The notes under the pieces: generated by a model | What the model saw: only the letters and a program-made list of their open reading frames with translations | What the model was told of the DNA's origin: nothing | Databases searched by the model: none | In this document: piece after piece, positions 31,100 to 42,060 of the stretch | Numbering within the stretch: the first letter of the stretch is position 1 | Layout of the letters: every line of letters starts with the position of its first letter | DNA from: Bremia lactucae | Taxonomy: Eukaryota; Oomycota; Peronosporomycetes; Peronosporales; Peronosporaceae | Reading direction: 5' to 3' | DNA length: 59,993 nt | NCBI RefSeq assembly: GCF_004359215.1 | Contig: NC_090624.1 | Location: 3,203,249 to 3,263,241, forward strand | Translations under genes and position numbers: made by a program

Positions 31100-31910
31100 C
31101 GCGCTCACGTGTAAATTGATAAAATCCATGTTCAACATAACTTCAGTTTTAGAAACGTCTCGCGTAGCAAAGTTCACAGTCTAGGTATGGAGAGTCCGTA
31201 AGACCTTATCCTAGGCATTCTATGGTTGTCAAGACACCAACCATGTATATACTGGCGTAAACGGGCAGTTGCTAACTCTACGTAAGGCACCCGAAAGGAT
31301 ACCTTGCTCCTAAGAGAGAATTATGAACTGAATTCGTGTCCAACGCTTTTGAGGGTGCGTTGAGGGGATGTCAAAAGTCAACAGGTCCTACCCAGAGCGT
31401 ACTGTCTCGTGTAGTTGATAGTTTCCTGTCAGGAACGCAGCTCGGAGAAGACTGGTGTTCTAAATAGGACGATAAAAAGTAGTCATGCGTCCAATGGTCC
31501 TGCACAGAGCCAAGAGCCTGTAGCAGTAGATAGCGAATTGACAGGAAGTGAAGCGTCGCAAAAGCTGACACCTCCAGAGCCTGAGCTTGGTGCTGCTGGA
31601 AGTGGCGCGCTCGCCGAATAGCAACGGTACGCGGTCACTCGAAAAAAAGAAGTACCCGACAAATAAGGATGATCAAAGGCACGTCGAAATGTGCGACCTT
31701 TGGATCATCCCTGCCCAAGAGGACGGACCTTCGAGCGAGATATTTGAGGTCGTCGAAGACAAGATGATGGAGGCTTCTTCAGTCAAGGTGGTCCAGCACG
31801 CCTTAAACTCTACCGAGGAGATAGTGAAACTCCCGGAGATTTCGTGGGATCTGTTCCTGTCCAAACTAAAGGAAGAAAATATCCACAAGGTAGCCACAAC
31901 GGATTGAAAA
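31100..31910 (+). pseudogene. Protease and linker, family B (plus)
   Basis: Plus: FSFRNVSRSK and LGMESPYDLILGI (31150-31225), the protease C-terminal half; then the linker from ATG at about 31346 (FEGALRGCQKSTGP) through SSEIFEVVEDKMMEASSVKV (31725-31795) and LFLSKLKEENIHKVATTD (31850-31907). The linker order fixes the same fragments at 2029-2822 and 42060-42410. Stops and a frameshift break it. Confidence 0.75.
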
Positions 31911-31929
31911 GGGAACTTGGTAGACTGTT

Positions 31930-32860
31930 GATCGTTGCTCAGAATGGACGAGAGTGTTCTTGAAATCGACAAGATGAAATGGTCGCTGCTCAAGGCTGAT
32001 ATGCCTGATAGAAAAGCGTTTTTTATGAAATTTGTGGTAACATCGTGATGTGTTTCTATAACAAGGACCGAGCCGCATAGGGACCTCGGGCATAAAATTG
32101 TTTTGAAACCTGACGCCAAGTATTGTAGGACCACGCGATGGTCGTTGCCGATTGAACAAGTCGATTAAACCGATGAGTTCCTCGACAAGCGAGCCAAGGC
32201 AAGACATGTATTTTGAGAGCAAGTCGCCTCACTGCAGCTCGAACTTCTGTCTGCGTTAGGCGTCAGGTGGATGGCGCGTGGTTCACACGTATAATAAGCT
32301 AAACACGGCCCTATACCGGCGCAAACGCCTTTATCTCGTAAGATGTCTTCTTAAGCTCCATGAAAAAATAAACTATACTTTTTGCGCTTGAGTGGAAGGA
32401 TGCATTACTATCAGATACTCATGAGAGAATCCAAGGAAGCTAACACGGCAGTAAGCACCCCAAGCGGTATGCTTTGGGAGTGGCTTTTGATGCCACAAGG
32501 ATTGAAAAACACCGGGCGACATGTAATCGAGTAGCTCACCTTTTTGACGAAATTTTCGTGCATAGTAGAGCCGAGGGCGGAGCTGAAGGAAATCGAGTCG
32601 CACAATCGTCATTGAGACGCTGTGTTGAAGACTCTGGTGATACCCAATTTTACGTCAACTTGCAAAAGTGCGTCATATGGGTCATCTTGATACCTGTGCT
32701 GGGCTACATCGTAGGTACACATGGTGTAGGAGCAGACCCATAAACGTTAAAATCTGCAAAGGAATAGCTTAATGCACGTCATGTGAAGGATCTGCGTCAG
32801 TTCATAGGACTCGCTAATTGTTATTATAGATTTATCAAGAACTATGCAGAGCGGACTAAG
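31930..32860 (+). pseudogene. Reverse transcriptase, family B, altered active site
   Basis: Begins just after the linker: 'cgatggtcgttgccgattgaacaagtcgat' and SIKPMSSSTSEPR, VVHTYNKLNTAL, then 'ggattgaaaaacaccgggcgacatgtaatcga' (motif GLKNTxATxNR), LFDEIFVHSRAEGGAE. The catalytic pair is Asp-Glu rather than Asp-Asp. Then FYVNLQKCVI, LGYIVGTHGVGADP and VKDLRQFIGLANCYYRFIKN-type sequence. Several frames; not translatable as a unit. Confidence 0.8.
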
Positions 32861-33130
32861 CCTTTGTTGAACTCCTCTTGTAGATGCACCGGTGTTGGCA
32901 CTGCCAGACGCGGATAAGCCCTTTAGCGTCGTCTGCGATGCAATCAATTTTGCAATGGCAGTGCGCTAATGCAGACGGATGATGACGGCGTTAGCCGTCT
33001 CATCTCTAACAAGCCTCGGTGTAACTGAAATTCCCGGTGAATGACAATGAGCTGCTATCAATTAAGTATCTCTTACTGAGTTTCAAGTGCACCTCTTGGG
33101 CGGCGAGCCAGATGGGGTTTCTATCTGTTC
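32861..33130 (+). pseudogene. RNase H fragment, family B
   Basis: Follows the RT directly: 'gtgttggcactgccagacgcggataagcc', CDAINFAMAVR, then NELLSIKYLLLSFKCTSW. It ends at about 33130 where AT-rich sequence begins. Confidence 0.65.
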
Positions 33131-33629
33131 GTAACACTTTTCCTCAATGTCTCGATATTAATAAGTAAATTTTCTTATTCGATAAAATAGCTAAAGTACG
33201 CACATAATTAATGTAAATGTGGTATTTTAGTTAATTCAGTTCTGGACAAATGATAAACGCATTTCAGTGGCTTAAAAATGATTTTTTTACTTTCAGCAAC
33301 TGAAGCCATCATACTGAACGATAGGGCGCCATTATATTTTAAACGGGCATTGTGCACTTAAGTTAGAGCCACAACCTTCTAGAGAGTGCATGCATAGGTA
33401 AGAACAATATCATTTTTTTTAAATATTTTGGAATTTTGAATGACTTGCTTACACAGAATTCGAGTTGCGTCTGTTGTTCACTTCTTCTGTGCTTCAGTGC
33501 TTCGAGACTCATCACACTCTATAGAAGTGTAAATCGCCTATGGCCTTTCTTGGGATTAACAATCAGGTTCATCTTGAGAAAATTATTAAAGCACCGAGAC
33601 TCAATGGGGAGTGTCGCTAATAACAGTGA
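33131..33629. other. AT-rich stretch without recognised gene
   Basis: One plus-strand ORF (33436-33663) without motif runs into the LTR to its right. 'ttttactttcag' (33288) and 'aggtaag' (33395) look like splice sites around about 100 bases, but nothing upstream or downstream supports a gene. Might be host DNA. Confidence 0.3.
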
Positions 33630-34096
33630 AGGTATGGTGCCTCGATTTCTTCACGTGCACTGACATGCAGATAAGTAGCTAAGAAGTCTTAGCTACTAGA
33701 GTTCGATACTAAATCAATAGTATAGAGAAAAAGCAAGCAAAACTGTATTAATATCTTAAGTTCCTACGTAACTATCTTCTTATCGACTTTTATATATTAA
33801 TGACTGACTCTGCAAAGCGCCTCCTTGCGCACCGCCTAATCGTGTCTTGTAAAGATTGGTGGGGTTGATATTAGCTTAAACTTACCAATCAACAGCACTA
33901 TTGTCTTGTTGCCCCAGTGTTTCAAAATTTGGTAATATTGGAACTAATAAGTCAGAATTAAGAAAGGATGATAGTTTTGTACTTCTTTATTAATTTCCTT
34001 TTATACGAAATAATACTTATTTTTTTATCTTATAGATAATAACAATTATTATTCCTTTTATATGAAATAGTATTCATGTAACAGGACCCCGTAACA
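33630..34096 (-). repeat. LTR-C
   Basis: From 'ggtgcctcgatttcttcacg' through 'agctaagaagtcttagctactaga' to ...CCCCGTAACA (34096). Matches 40730-41087. Its 3' end (left) is truncated compared with 40668. To its right lies an antisense gene in the orientation expected of a minus-strand element's 3' LTR. Confidence 0.75.
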
Positions 34097-34266
34097 TCGA
34101 GCCCATCAAAACAACAGTCCGTACAGTGACTGATTTAGAGTGGCAGATAGTATTTGTTTCTCTCTTCGCAAATTAGCACGAGTTGGTTTTATTGCAATAT
34201 CAATTTTTATTTGCGCATGGTATCAAAGCCCGTGGGCGTAGCCTGTGACGCCACAATCTGGCAGCT

Positions 34267-35120
34267 ATGCGACTAAGTGGAGCTACTTGTAATGCAAATG
34301 TATCAGTAGTCGCTCATGTGCTTACTGTACGGAGGTCGCCAACTCCTACTCCAATTGGAGGTGACTGGTACGAGGCGGCATCATCGTCCGACTCAGTGAC
34401 AACTATTAAGGCCTCCGGTTCGGATGAAGTCACGTCTGGCAAAGCCTCAGGGATCTGACGTGACTTCGCAAGAGGCAATAGTGACGTTATTTAAATCGTC
34501 AGACTCTTTTGGTATGGAGTCATCTTGTGATGACTCCTAGACAACGATAAGTCTGGTTATTTCATAATGTATCACCAGGAAAGAATGATCATAGAGGTCA
34601 CTTCGATAAGAATGATACTGGCGATGCTAGCGTGAATCACGAGGGACGGAGTGATCTTAAAAATCAGTCCGAGCGTAAAGTAAGCTTAATGTCATTATTT
34701 GCCAACGGGAGAGGGACCGCAAGCATTGCGATTCGCTCCCGAAACGAAAACGTGGTTGCCCTCTATGGGAAATCTATCCGCTGGTCTGGTATAGCCAACG
34801 AACCATTCAAAATTCCGTTGTTTGACTCATCCAGGATTCACAAGCCTCGTGAGGACGAAACGAAATTCTTTATCGATGCCTATTTCGGCATTGATGGTAC
34901 CCATACAAGCGTGCAAAGGATGTCACTCCTTTGTTCAAAGCATGGGAAGCGTTTGTACTGAATCTGCAAAGCCTAGGCCGCGGGATCTGCTTGACAAGCT
35001 GGATGCCTTCCAAACCGGTTCGAAAAAAGACCGTAGTCGGTGTACGCTACAAGCTGCACCGTTGTCCAGAGAGGCAGAGTTTCCTTCTTGCCTCGCCTGG
35101 GGGGACTCATGTCCATAAAA
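34267..35120 (+). pseudogene. Antisense accessory gene, type I (diverged copy, C lineage)
   Basis: Plus strand, opposite a minus-strand chromodomain at 35480-35270. Open parts: 34267-34458 (SSSDSVTTIKASGSDE), 34632-34961 (MNHEGRSDLKNQ; ANEPFKIPLFDSSRIHKPRE; KFFIDAYFGIDGTH), then after a frameshift FKAWEAFVLNL (34931 on) and 'LDKLDAFQTGSKKDR'. The blocks match copy 1 (PLFIFATKLHG; EEELYLDAFLK; FMQAWSTFICN) at low identity but the same spacing, so this gene is older than the split of A and C. Inactive: several frameshifts. Confidence 0.65.
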
Positions 35121-35179
35121 TTTTAAATGTGCAAACCATGCCCCTAAAGCATGCTCTCATAAAGACCCCCATTGAATTA

Positions 35180-35850
35180 CGCGCATCTCTTCTGATATGC
35201 GAAAATGTATTAAGAGCTTACAATCCTTTAGGAGCGCTGGAAGCGCTCGTAATCCTATAGACCCTCTAAGGAAGAGGATGGGTCTCCTCGTAATATCGAA
35301 CAAGACCCGGGACATCCACCATTGGCTGAATAATGTGAGGCTGGATACCGTTTCCAACGAACGAGGTAACTCGCTCGAACTCCTTCACCTCGCGTTAGTG
35401 TCGGAAGCGTTCGACAAGAAAATGCTTCTCACCGCTCGAATTCGTAAAAAGATGTGGAGAGGAAGAAAATCGGTTCGCCTCGTACGTAAAACCCGAATTT
35501 CTCCTTGAATTGGATCACGTCATCCGGTATTTGCGGTAGGACGTTGATCATGAACGCTCCCGTCGTCGCGAGTTTTAGACGACGGTCGATAATGATTGTC
35601 GCGAACAGTTGCAAAATCGAGCGCAAGTTGCGGTCGATCAATTTTCAAATGGACAAGTGCAAGAAAACCTTCGAAAAGTGCTGGTGACAGCTCGTTAAGC
35701 AAATTCACCCTTGAAGGTTAAAGTTAAACGTCTGGTTCAGGGCCAACCGCCATTGGTGGATGCTTTAGACCGTGCCGATTTGATTTGGAACCGAAGAAAG
35801 CCTCGGACTGATAATTTGGGCACTTCACTGTTATCAGTGCAGGTTGGCTA
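35180..35850 (-). pseudogene. Chromodomain and integrase tail (minus), C lineage; plus strand partly open
   Basis: Minus strand: HFLVERFRHSREVKE, then MVDVPGLVRYYEETHPLP (about 35480-35270), a decayed chromodomain. On the plus strand 35520-35850 also reads protein-like: DVDHERSRRREF, NRAQVAVDQFSNGQVQENLR, LVDALDRADLIWNRRKPRTD, with three stops. The last block matches LVGVLEKGGQI...PRKKPRTD on the minus strand of the A copy at 47852-48139, with mostly synonymous differences, so the antisense gene may extend through here. Confidence 0.55.
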
Positions 35851-36070
35851 GTACTATATCATTTATAGCAAAAGGTACCCCTATACACCTGCGTACTAAT
35901 ACTTGTTGTCCTGACGTAATATATTACTGTGGAAATTTGTATAGCGACTCATTGGTCACCGCCCATTCGCGCGTCTAGCAGCGATGGAAGGGGTTACTTA
36001 AAATTTAAATCAATAAATAGAGCTCGCCCATAACTACCATAATATATGTAACGGACTGAAGTTGCCCTGT
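35851..36070. repeat. LTR-E fragment
   Basis: Contains 'cgcgcgtctagcagcgatgg' and AT-rich flanks, similar to 51340-51500 ('cgcatctagcagtgactgcc'). Probably part of another LTR family; ends not defined. Confidence 0.4.
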
Positions 36071-36790
36071 GCACGTCTTCGGGAAATGCGAAGACGAACT
36101 TTATTGATACGGACTGCCAACTTTCTGCCGGAACAGGCAGAGATTGGAACCGAGAACGGGATGAAACTAGGCTTCACCCGATACAAATTTCGCAAGCACG
36201 CATGTATTTGCACACAGACTTAAAATGGCGAGGCTAGTAGAAGTCACAATTTACTGTGAGAAAAAACTCTTTCGTCCACGATGCCCACCGTTTGGTGCAT
36301 CGTAGCACTGATGATGCGCAATAATAGCTCATAGCGAGTGAGAATGATGACGCAAGGTTTGTTACCAGGGATGGTTGTATTATTGCGTGTTGTGAATCCA
36401 TCTGTGAAGTTGAGATAATATTGACATTCCCTTACGGATTGTTGTGATTGATTATTGAGATACCCACGTTAGAGGGTCTATCAAGAAGATAAGGAGCCTT
36501 ATCTTCTTGACAGGCTCTTCTAACGTCGTCAGAAAATGTTGACGACGGAATACTTATTGTTGCAACAGTGGGCTTATTCAAACTGTTGATTTGGGCAACC
36601 GGCTAAAGATCTGGCTGGCGTGAAAGGGCATCAGCGACGACATTAAGTCGTCCTGTTTGATATTCCACGGAGAGAAGACGACCATTTTACCATTCTTTGC
36701 GAGAGATGTCGATTGCTTTCGTCCTGGTGTGCAGAGTATGGTTATGTTTTTATGTACTGGCTTTGGATGTCGATCTAAATCTTAGTAAGT
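36070..36790 (-). pseudogene. Integrase to RNase H fragment (minus), C lineage
   Basis: Reverse of 26010-26500 in the right order: HHCC part around 36310-36180, then the 'gggcaaccggctaaagatctggctggcgt' segment between RNase H and integrase (36590-36640). About 36511-36790 is repeated almost exactly at 37728-38040. No long open frame. Confidence 0.65.
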
Positions 36791-37180
36791 ACGTCCATAC
36801 ATATTTGTTATCATCTAGCGTGGCGATTTCTGTCTCTCATTTTTATATTCATCACTAACTCTTGGAGCGCCTCTTTGTGGAGCCTGTAATCGTGTTTTGT
36901 GACGGTTAGCGGGGTTGTTTAAGATTCAATCTACCCATAAACTGAACTTTTTTCTTGTTTCGCTCACTGTCATAAAATTTAGTTCTATTTTAACTATTAA
37001 GATGTACTTAATAAGGATGCTTGCTCTAAAGGGTAGTCAAGTACTTTTTGAAACTTCTGTCTCGGTGAGATACTGTGACCGTCCTTGTGTCTGGATGTAG
37101 AGTCTATCATCTTGCTGTGTTTGCGCCACCACCGCTAGGGGCGGTTCGGAAGGATACCTCCCACTAAGGGTTGACATATA
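36791..37180. other. Hybrid of two unrelated repeats, probable assembly artefact
   Basis: Short runs alternate between the linker sequence at 38040-38460 and the LTR-C/LTR-B sequence at 40870-41260. For example 'tcttggagcg' follows 38083-38093, the next bases 'cctctttg' follow 40928, and later 'gaaacttctgtctcg' and 't(t)gctgtg(t)ttgcgc(c)acca(c)cgctaggggc' follow 38333 and 38399. Switching every few bases between two non-homologous sequences is not a biological pattern. The one-base N at 37727 and the duplicated flanks point the same way. Confidence 0.7.
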
Positions 37181-37448
37181 TTCATTGGTTAAAAGAGGTT
37201 CTATATTTATTTATATTAGATATAATTCGTCTTAAGTCTACTTCCTAGATAGCAAGTGCGCACGAGAAGACTGGCAATCACTTTCAAGACGACACTTGTT
37301 CTAAGGTATAAGTTCGATCGTTGAGGTCGCCTTAGGTGCCCACCAATTACCTTACTGCACTTGATAGAAGACGGTCAAATCGCTTCCTCACTGCGCTTGA
37401 AGCTGTGTGCTTGGTAGTGCGAGGTCGATTTAGAAGCACCCGCCTACA
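37181..37448 (+). repeat. LTR-B, 3' part
   Basis: Almost identical to 41262-41532, ends CGCCTACA at 37448. The 5' part is replaced by the hybrid segment. Confidence 0.85.
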
Positions 37449-37450
37449 TT

Positions 37451-37468
37451 TGGTAGCGCTTGTAGTCC
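37451..37468 (+). other. Primer-binding site, family B
   Basis: TGGTAGCGCTTGTAGTCC, two bases after the LTR end; identical to 41535-41552. Confidence 0.75.
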
Positions 37469-37469
37469 T

Positions 37470-37726
37470 TCACACGACCCGTCTCGCTGTGCGTATCGGT
37501 GAGGATGAGCCTCAATATAGATTGAGCTTATTTCCCCAACCTCTGCGAAAATCATTTCAGCATATGGCTAAGCAGTTGGCGCAGGTGCTTGGTGGGGAAG
37601 CCGAAGCCCTGACCATGCTCTTGAGCAGTCCACCTGAGCAACCTATTGCGCAGCTGGAGCAGTTTGAGGCGTTTATGCTCGGACAACGATTTGCCGCGTA
37701 CGAGGCACGTAGCCATGCTGCGGCGG
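37470..37726 (+). pseudogene. Gag N-terminus, family B
   Basis: SLNI start at about 37508 followed by a stop where gag-B at 19078 has Trp, then PLRKSFQHMAKQLAQVLGGE, SSPPEQPIAQLEQFEAFMLG. Nearly identical to 41555-41810. It breaks off at the single N (37727) and resumes as unrelated sequence. Confidence 0.75.
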
Positions 37727-37727
37727 N
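37727..37727. other. Single ambiguous base at a repeat-repeat junction
   Basis: Left of it the sequence is gag-B as at 41816; right of it the sequence is the C-lineage integrase segment as at 36511. An N exactly at such a junction suggests a forced join. Confidence 0.8.
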
Positions 37728-38040
37728 ATCTTCTTGACAGGCTCTTCTAACGTCGTCAGAAAATGTTGACGACGGAACACTTATTGTTGCAACAGTGGGC
37801 TTATTCAAACTGTTGATTTGGGCAACCGGCTAAAGATCTGGCTGGCGTGAAAGGGCATCAGCGACGACATTAAGTCGTCCTGTTTGATATTCCACGGAGA
37901 GAAGACGACCATTTTACCATTCTTTGCGAGAGATGTAGACTGATTTCGGCCTGGTGGTCCACAGTATTGGTTATGTTTTTATCGTACTGGCTTTGGATGA
38001 CAAGCTTAATATCTTAGAAAGTACGTGCCATACATGATCT
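37728..38040 (-). pseudogene. Duplicate of the RNase H-integrase segment
   Basis: Matches 36511-36795 with a handful of differences over roughly 300 bases. Same minus-strand pol content. Confidence 0.75.
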
Positions 38041-38740
38041 GGTAGCATCAAGCCGTGACGATGTCAGCCTCTCATTCATCAGATGGCCATCTAATAAACG
38101 TCTTGGAGCGTCCACAAGCATGTGGATGTCCTACGGGCAAGTGCATTGGCCTTACTTGTGGTACGGTCGTTAGCACGACTGTTTAAGATCTCAGAGTGAC
38201 TACCCATCAAACTGTAGACATAGTTACCGGCAGAAGCGCACAGGCACAGACAGCATTGAAGTTCAATTACTTAAATAAGTTAAGAGGTACGAAACAAGGA
38301 TGCCTGCTTCGAAAGCATAATCAAATACATTTTGAAACGGCTGTCTCGAAGAGAAACTGTAAAAGTCCTAGATCGACTGGAATGGAGAGTCAAAAATCTT
38401 GCTGTGGTTGCGCAACCACAGCTAGGGGCAGTTAAAAAGGATACCTCCCAAATAAAACTTGAGGGATTAAGTCTCAAAGATTCTTCGGAATTATCTCCCC
38501 ATAAACCTGCTATCGATGGTTCCCAGGTACCTTTGAAAAAAAAACTTTAAAGGGGAAACTATAATATTAAATTTCTTAGTTTACAACAGATCAAGTGTAA
38601 GCACTTATACACTTAGTCTGATAGCGCCTTCGAAGTAAACTTCGGAGAAAACTCAATTGCCAACGCTACGTATCCGCGTACTAGACACAGATGACAAATA
38701 CGTGGCCCATATTGTTCGGCAATTGTATTTCCTGGGAAGA
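38040..38740 (+). pseudogene. Protease-RT linker, A/C type (plus)
   Basis: Reads through the same blocks as 24740-25085: SDGHLMNVLERPQACGC-type ('gatggccatctaataaacgtcttggagcgtccacaagcatgtgg'), then a block at 38280-38550 that is open for 72 codons (LDRLEWRVKNLAVVAQPQLG), then 'actagacacagatgacaaatacgtgg' (VLDTDDKYVAH). Ends at the inverted RT piece. Confidence 0.65.
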
Positions 38741-38870
38741 AATGAGTTCTCAGCAACTCATCGATAAACTCACCGCAAAATCTCGCTGCGATCTCAAAAG
38801 ATTCAGAAATTCCGTTGAATGTTGCGGGCGCATTACTAAGCCCATGTGGCATAACTAAACCACTCCCATT
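38741..38870 (-). pseudogene. Inverted RT fragment, second copy
   Basis: Minus strand: GLVMPHGLSNAPATFNG then ARFCGEFIDELLR, as at 25085-25205, with the same plus-strand neighbours on each side. Confidence 0.75.
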
Positions 38871-39058
38871 GCTGTGACGCCAGCGATCTTGCAACCGGCT
38901 GCTCTTTAATGCATTAGGGCACAGACTGCACAGAGCGCGTCGAATACTATCAATCGCAATAACTTCAACGAGCTGAAACCAGTTTCTCAGTGCATTAAAA
39001 AAACTCCTTGCGATAAATTATGCACGATCTTTCTCTTGGAAGATAGATCGTTCATTGT
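38871..39058 (+). pseudogene. RNase H fragment
   Basis: CDASDLATGCSLMH then YYQSQ and 'tcttggaagatagatcg'. Short; joined at 39058 to protease sequence of opposite strand. Confidence 0.6.
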
Positions 39059-40640
39059 TTATGCGGATCATGATCTTTACTGTTTAACATGTCGTATATA
39101 CCAACTACACATTTCTTAACTGTTACAGATGCGCCTGTAGGTAATCGCACGGGTACCCTCGTTAGAGGTTTATCGCGCTCAACAAACTTAAGACAGCGAT
39201 CTTCTAGCGATTGGCGTCGAATAAAATATTCGACGCCGCACCATGGACAAGGGACTTTAGTGCCAATTTATCTGCCCCTAAATTTTCCGAGGTGATGAGG
39301 TACCTGGGGTATACACAAAATGTTTGTGTGTGAGGAGCAACTTTCGTCAAAAGACCTGCAAATTCTTTTGGCGTTGCTGGATCAGAAGGGCGCTCCGCAC
39401 CTACTGACCCCAACCATATTCTAGAATGCGCCTCTATGTTGCGACTTCGTAACGGCGACGGATCCGCGTCCTCCGATGTTTTAGCGGGGGATCGATCGTT
39501 TTGCTCAATGGTTGTAGACACTGGGTGTGAGGCTCCACGCTCATAGGCCTAAGTGGCTCGTCTTTTGACAACGATTGCAATTTTGCAATTGTTTGCAATT
39601 TGAAAAGCGCGATTACTTTCTCATATACTACTAGTGCTCATTCAATTATGCACCTCTGTTTTCTTGTAGTCTATTTGGACAATAGGCCTCAGAGTAAAAA
39701 AACTGTTTGAGGCTGAGATTCTCCTTTTCTGCTATACACGTCGCTTGATTAAGCGTCCCTAGATCGAGCTGGAACAGGTGCGTCTTGACAGGACCGTCTG
39801 CAAGATCTTAATACTTAGCTACCTGTGTTTGTGTTCATCTCTGTATATTTGAGTAACTCACAATACAACTTATTAGGTATTGTGTATGTTGCCTAAAGTG
39901 AAGATAATGCTTGCCCCAATCCAAATCCAGGAGCTCTGCTCGAGCTTTGAATTCGGTACGTGGCGGCTCAAAGATGTCCCTGAGCGGGGTCTCAAAGACC
40001 TCATATGCGACCAACCTTCCCTGTTTCGTTACAGATCGCGTTATATGACTTAGTCTCGACCGAGCTTTCCTTTTTTGGCTTGATAGTAAACAATGGGTTG
40101 TAAATCTTGAGCCTGGGCCCGAGTATCTGGCACGTCCGACCAATTTGGTCATGCCAAACTTTAGTTTTGTCGCATTGTCATCAATGCGGCGAGCTTCAAT
40201 CGCGTCGTCAACAAACCATTTTAGAAGAGAGTCGCCTTCGACTGCCTTAAGCTTAAAGGTGCTTATGTTTAAGCTTTTGGGTCGACGCTAAAGCATCGAC
40301 CCACTAGCAGCATCTGTCTCAACAGTTCTAGCTGTTGAGCACCCTGTTTTCTCAACATTGAGAGCCTTGCTGGTTCAACAAGATTCTTTTTTGGCCCCAC
40401 GAGAAGGCTTCCACGCAACGCCTGAATGGTTCAATCATTTGAGTGACGTTGAATTACAAGTAGTCAAACGTAAGAGTTCGACCGTAAGCGGGCAAGCCGT
40501 TAGCGCCCTGTTTTTCGCTCTACAAAGAGACGTTAAAATGCGGCTATAGCCGTGTTCATATAACATGAGCTCGACGAGGCTTTATAGCTCCTTGTTTCTT
40601 CATTCAACATGCTCAATGTTTAATGGAACAAGCGTATGCC
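39059..40640 (-). pseudogene. Gag and start of protease, C lineage (minus)
   Basis: From right: gag N-terminal half (40640-40300, poor), core KLKAVEGDSLLKWFVDDAIE, TKLKFGMTKLVGRA (40260-40120), FETPLRDIFEPPRTEFKARAELL (40000-39930). Then the knuckle region (about 39590-39545, CNRC kept, rest decayed) and SVGAERPSDPATPKEFAGLL (39420-39350), then the first protease strand. The longest frame is 105 codons. Follows its own primer-binding site and LTR-C. Confidence 0.75.
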
Positions 40641-40647
40641 GTTCAAT

Positions 40648-40665
40648 GGACTAGAAGTGCTACCA
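40648..40665 (-). other. Primer-binding site, C element
   Basis: Reverse complement TGGTAGCACTTCTAGTCC, two bases inside the LTR. Same primer site as the other families. Confidence 0.75.
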
Positions 40666-40667
40666 AG

Positions 40668-41087
40668 TGTAAGGGGCTTCTTGTACTAGGACTGACATTA
40701 GTACTAGCAAGCCTACACTGATACATGTGAAAGCGAGGTGCCTCGATTTCTTCACGTACAATGACGTGCAGAGGAAGGTTACAAGTAGCTAAGAACCCTT
40801 AGCTACTAGAGGTCGATACTAAGGCTGTAGTAAGGAAAACAAAACTATATTTATATATCGATTTCTAACGTAGCGATTTTTCTATCTACTCATTTTTATA
40901 TTTATAACTTACTTTGTAAAGCGCCTATTTGCGCAGCATGTAATCGTGTTTTGTAACGATTAGCGGGGTTGATTTAAAATTAAATCTACCAATAAACAGA
41001 ACTTTTGTCTTGTTTCCCTCACTATCATAAAATTTAGTAATATTTTAACTATTAAGATGAAATTAATAAAGGATAATTACACTAAAC
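40668..41087 (-). repeat. LTR-C, 5' LTR of a minus-strand element
   Basis: TGTAAGGGGC at 40668. The right part (LTR 5' end) is cut at about 41087 by LTR-B. Confidence 0.8.
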
Positions 41088-41532
41088 GGGAAGTCAAGTA
41101 CTTCATGTGAAGTAACTTTACCTGCCACTGGTGATGATCACATAGTGACCACCCTTGTGTATGTGATGTACATAGGTTCTATCACATTGAAAGGTTTGAC
41201 GTCCAGCGTCATCCGCGAGCAGAGGTTCGGAACAATACGCTCGCCACGAAGGGATGCACATATATTCATTGGTTAAAAGAGGTTCTATATTTATTTATAT
41301 TAGATATAATTCGTTTTAAGTCTACTTCCTAGATAGCAAGTGCGCACGAGAAGACTGGCAATCACTTTCAAGACGACACTTGTTCTAAGGTATAAGTTCG
41401 ATCGTTGAGGTCGCCTTAGGTGCCCACCAATTACCTTACTGCACTTGATAGAAGACGGTCAAATCGCTTACTCACTGCGCTTGAAGCTGTGTGCTTGGTA
41501 GTGCGAGGTCGATTTAGAAGCACCCGCCTACA
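41088..41532 (+). repeat. LTR-B, nearly complete 5' LTR
   Basis: Runs from about 41088 through 'cgtccagcgtcatccgcgagcagagg' to CGCCTACA (41532), followed by the primer-binding site and gag-B. The most complete LTR-B in the window, about 445 bp. Confidence 0.75.
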
Positions 41533-41534
41533 TT

Positions 41535-41552
41535 TGGTAGCGCTTGTAGTCC
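41535..41552 (+). other. Primer-binding site, family B
   Basis: TGGTAGCGCTTGTAGTCC two bases after the LTR end. Confidence 0.75.
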
Positions 41553-41554
41553 TT

Positions 41555-42060
41555 CACACGACCCGTCTCGCTGTGCGTATCGGTGAGGATAAGCCTCAAT
41601 ATAGATTGAGCTTATTTCCCCAACCTCGGCGAAAATCATTTCAGCATATGGCTAAGCACTTGGCGCAGGTGCTTGGTGAGGAAGCCGAAGCCCTGACCAT
41701 GCTCTTGAGCAGTCCACCTGAGCAACCTATTGCGCAGCTGGAGCAGTTTGAGGCGTTTATGCTCGGACAACGATTTGCCGCGTACGAGGCACGTAGCCAT
41801 GCTGCGGCGGGGTTCGTCCTTAAGACTCAGGATGAGCTCAGGCTTAAGCAGGCTCCAAACGAGGCTCTCGACAGGACTGTTGAGATGCTCTTCGACCGGC
41901 CGGATCAACCGAGGCTCATTCGGATAGACCCGCCTAAGTCCGATGGAACTGCACCGCACACGATTTCTACTGACTATTAGATGCGGTGTGGCGCAGCTAA
42001 TAGAGGATATGCGTGATGTCTCATTTGCGCGGTAAGGCCTTACGGTAGGCTTACTCGGCA
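41555..42060 (+). pseudogene. Gag, family B (plus)
   Basis: An open frame runs from within the LTR to 41980. The gag part (from about 41595) reads RRKSFQHMAKHLAQVLGEEA, SSPPEQPIAQLEQFEAFMLG, TQDELRLKQAPNEALDRTVE, DQPRLIRIDPPKSDGTA. The initiator region has a stop where other gag-B copies have Trp. Gag core and knuckle are missing: at about 42060 it jumps to the end of protease (WIYWRKGTVL). Confidence 0.75.

Noticed and set aside
33288..33400. A possible exon between 'ttttactttcag' and 'aggtaag'
   Set aside because: No open frame with recognisable content and no further exons; splice-like strings are common in AT-rich DNA.
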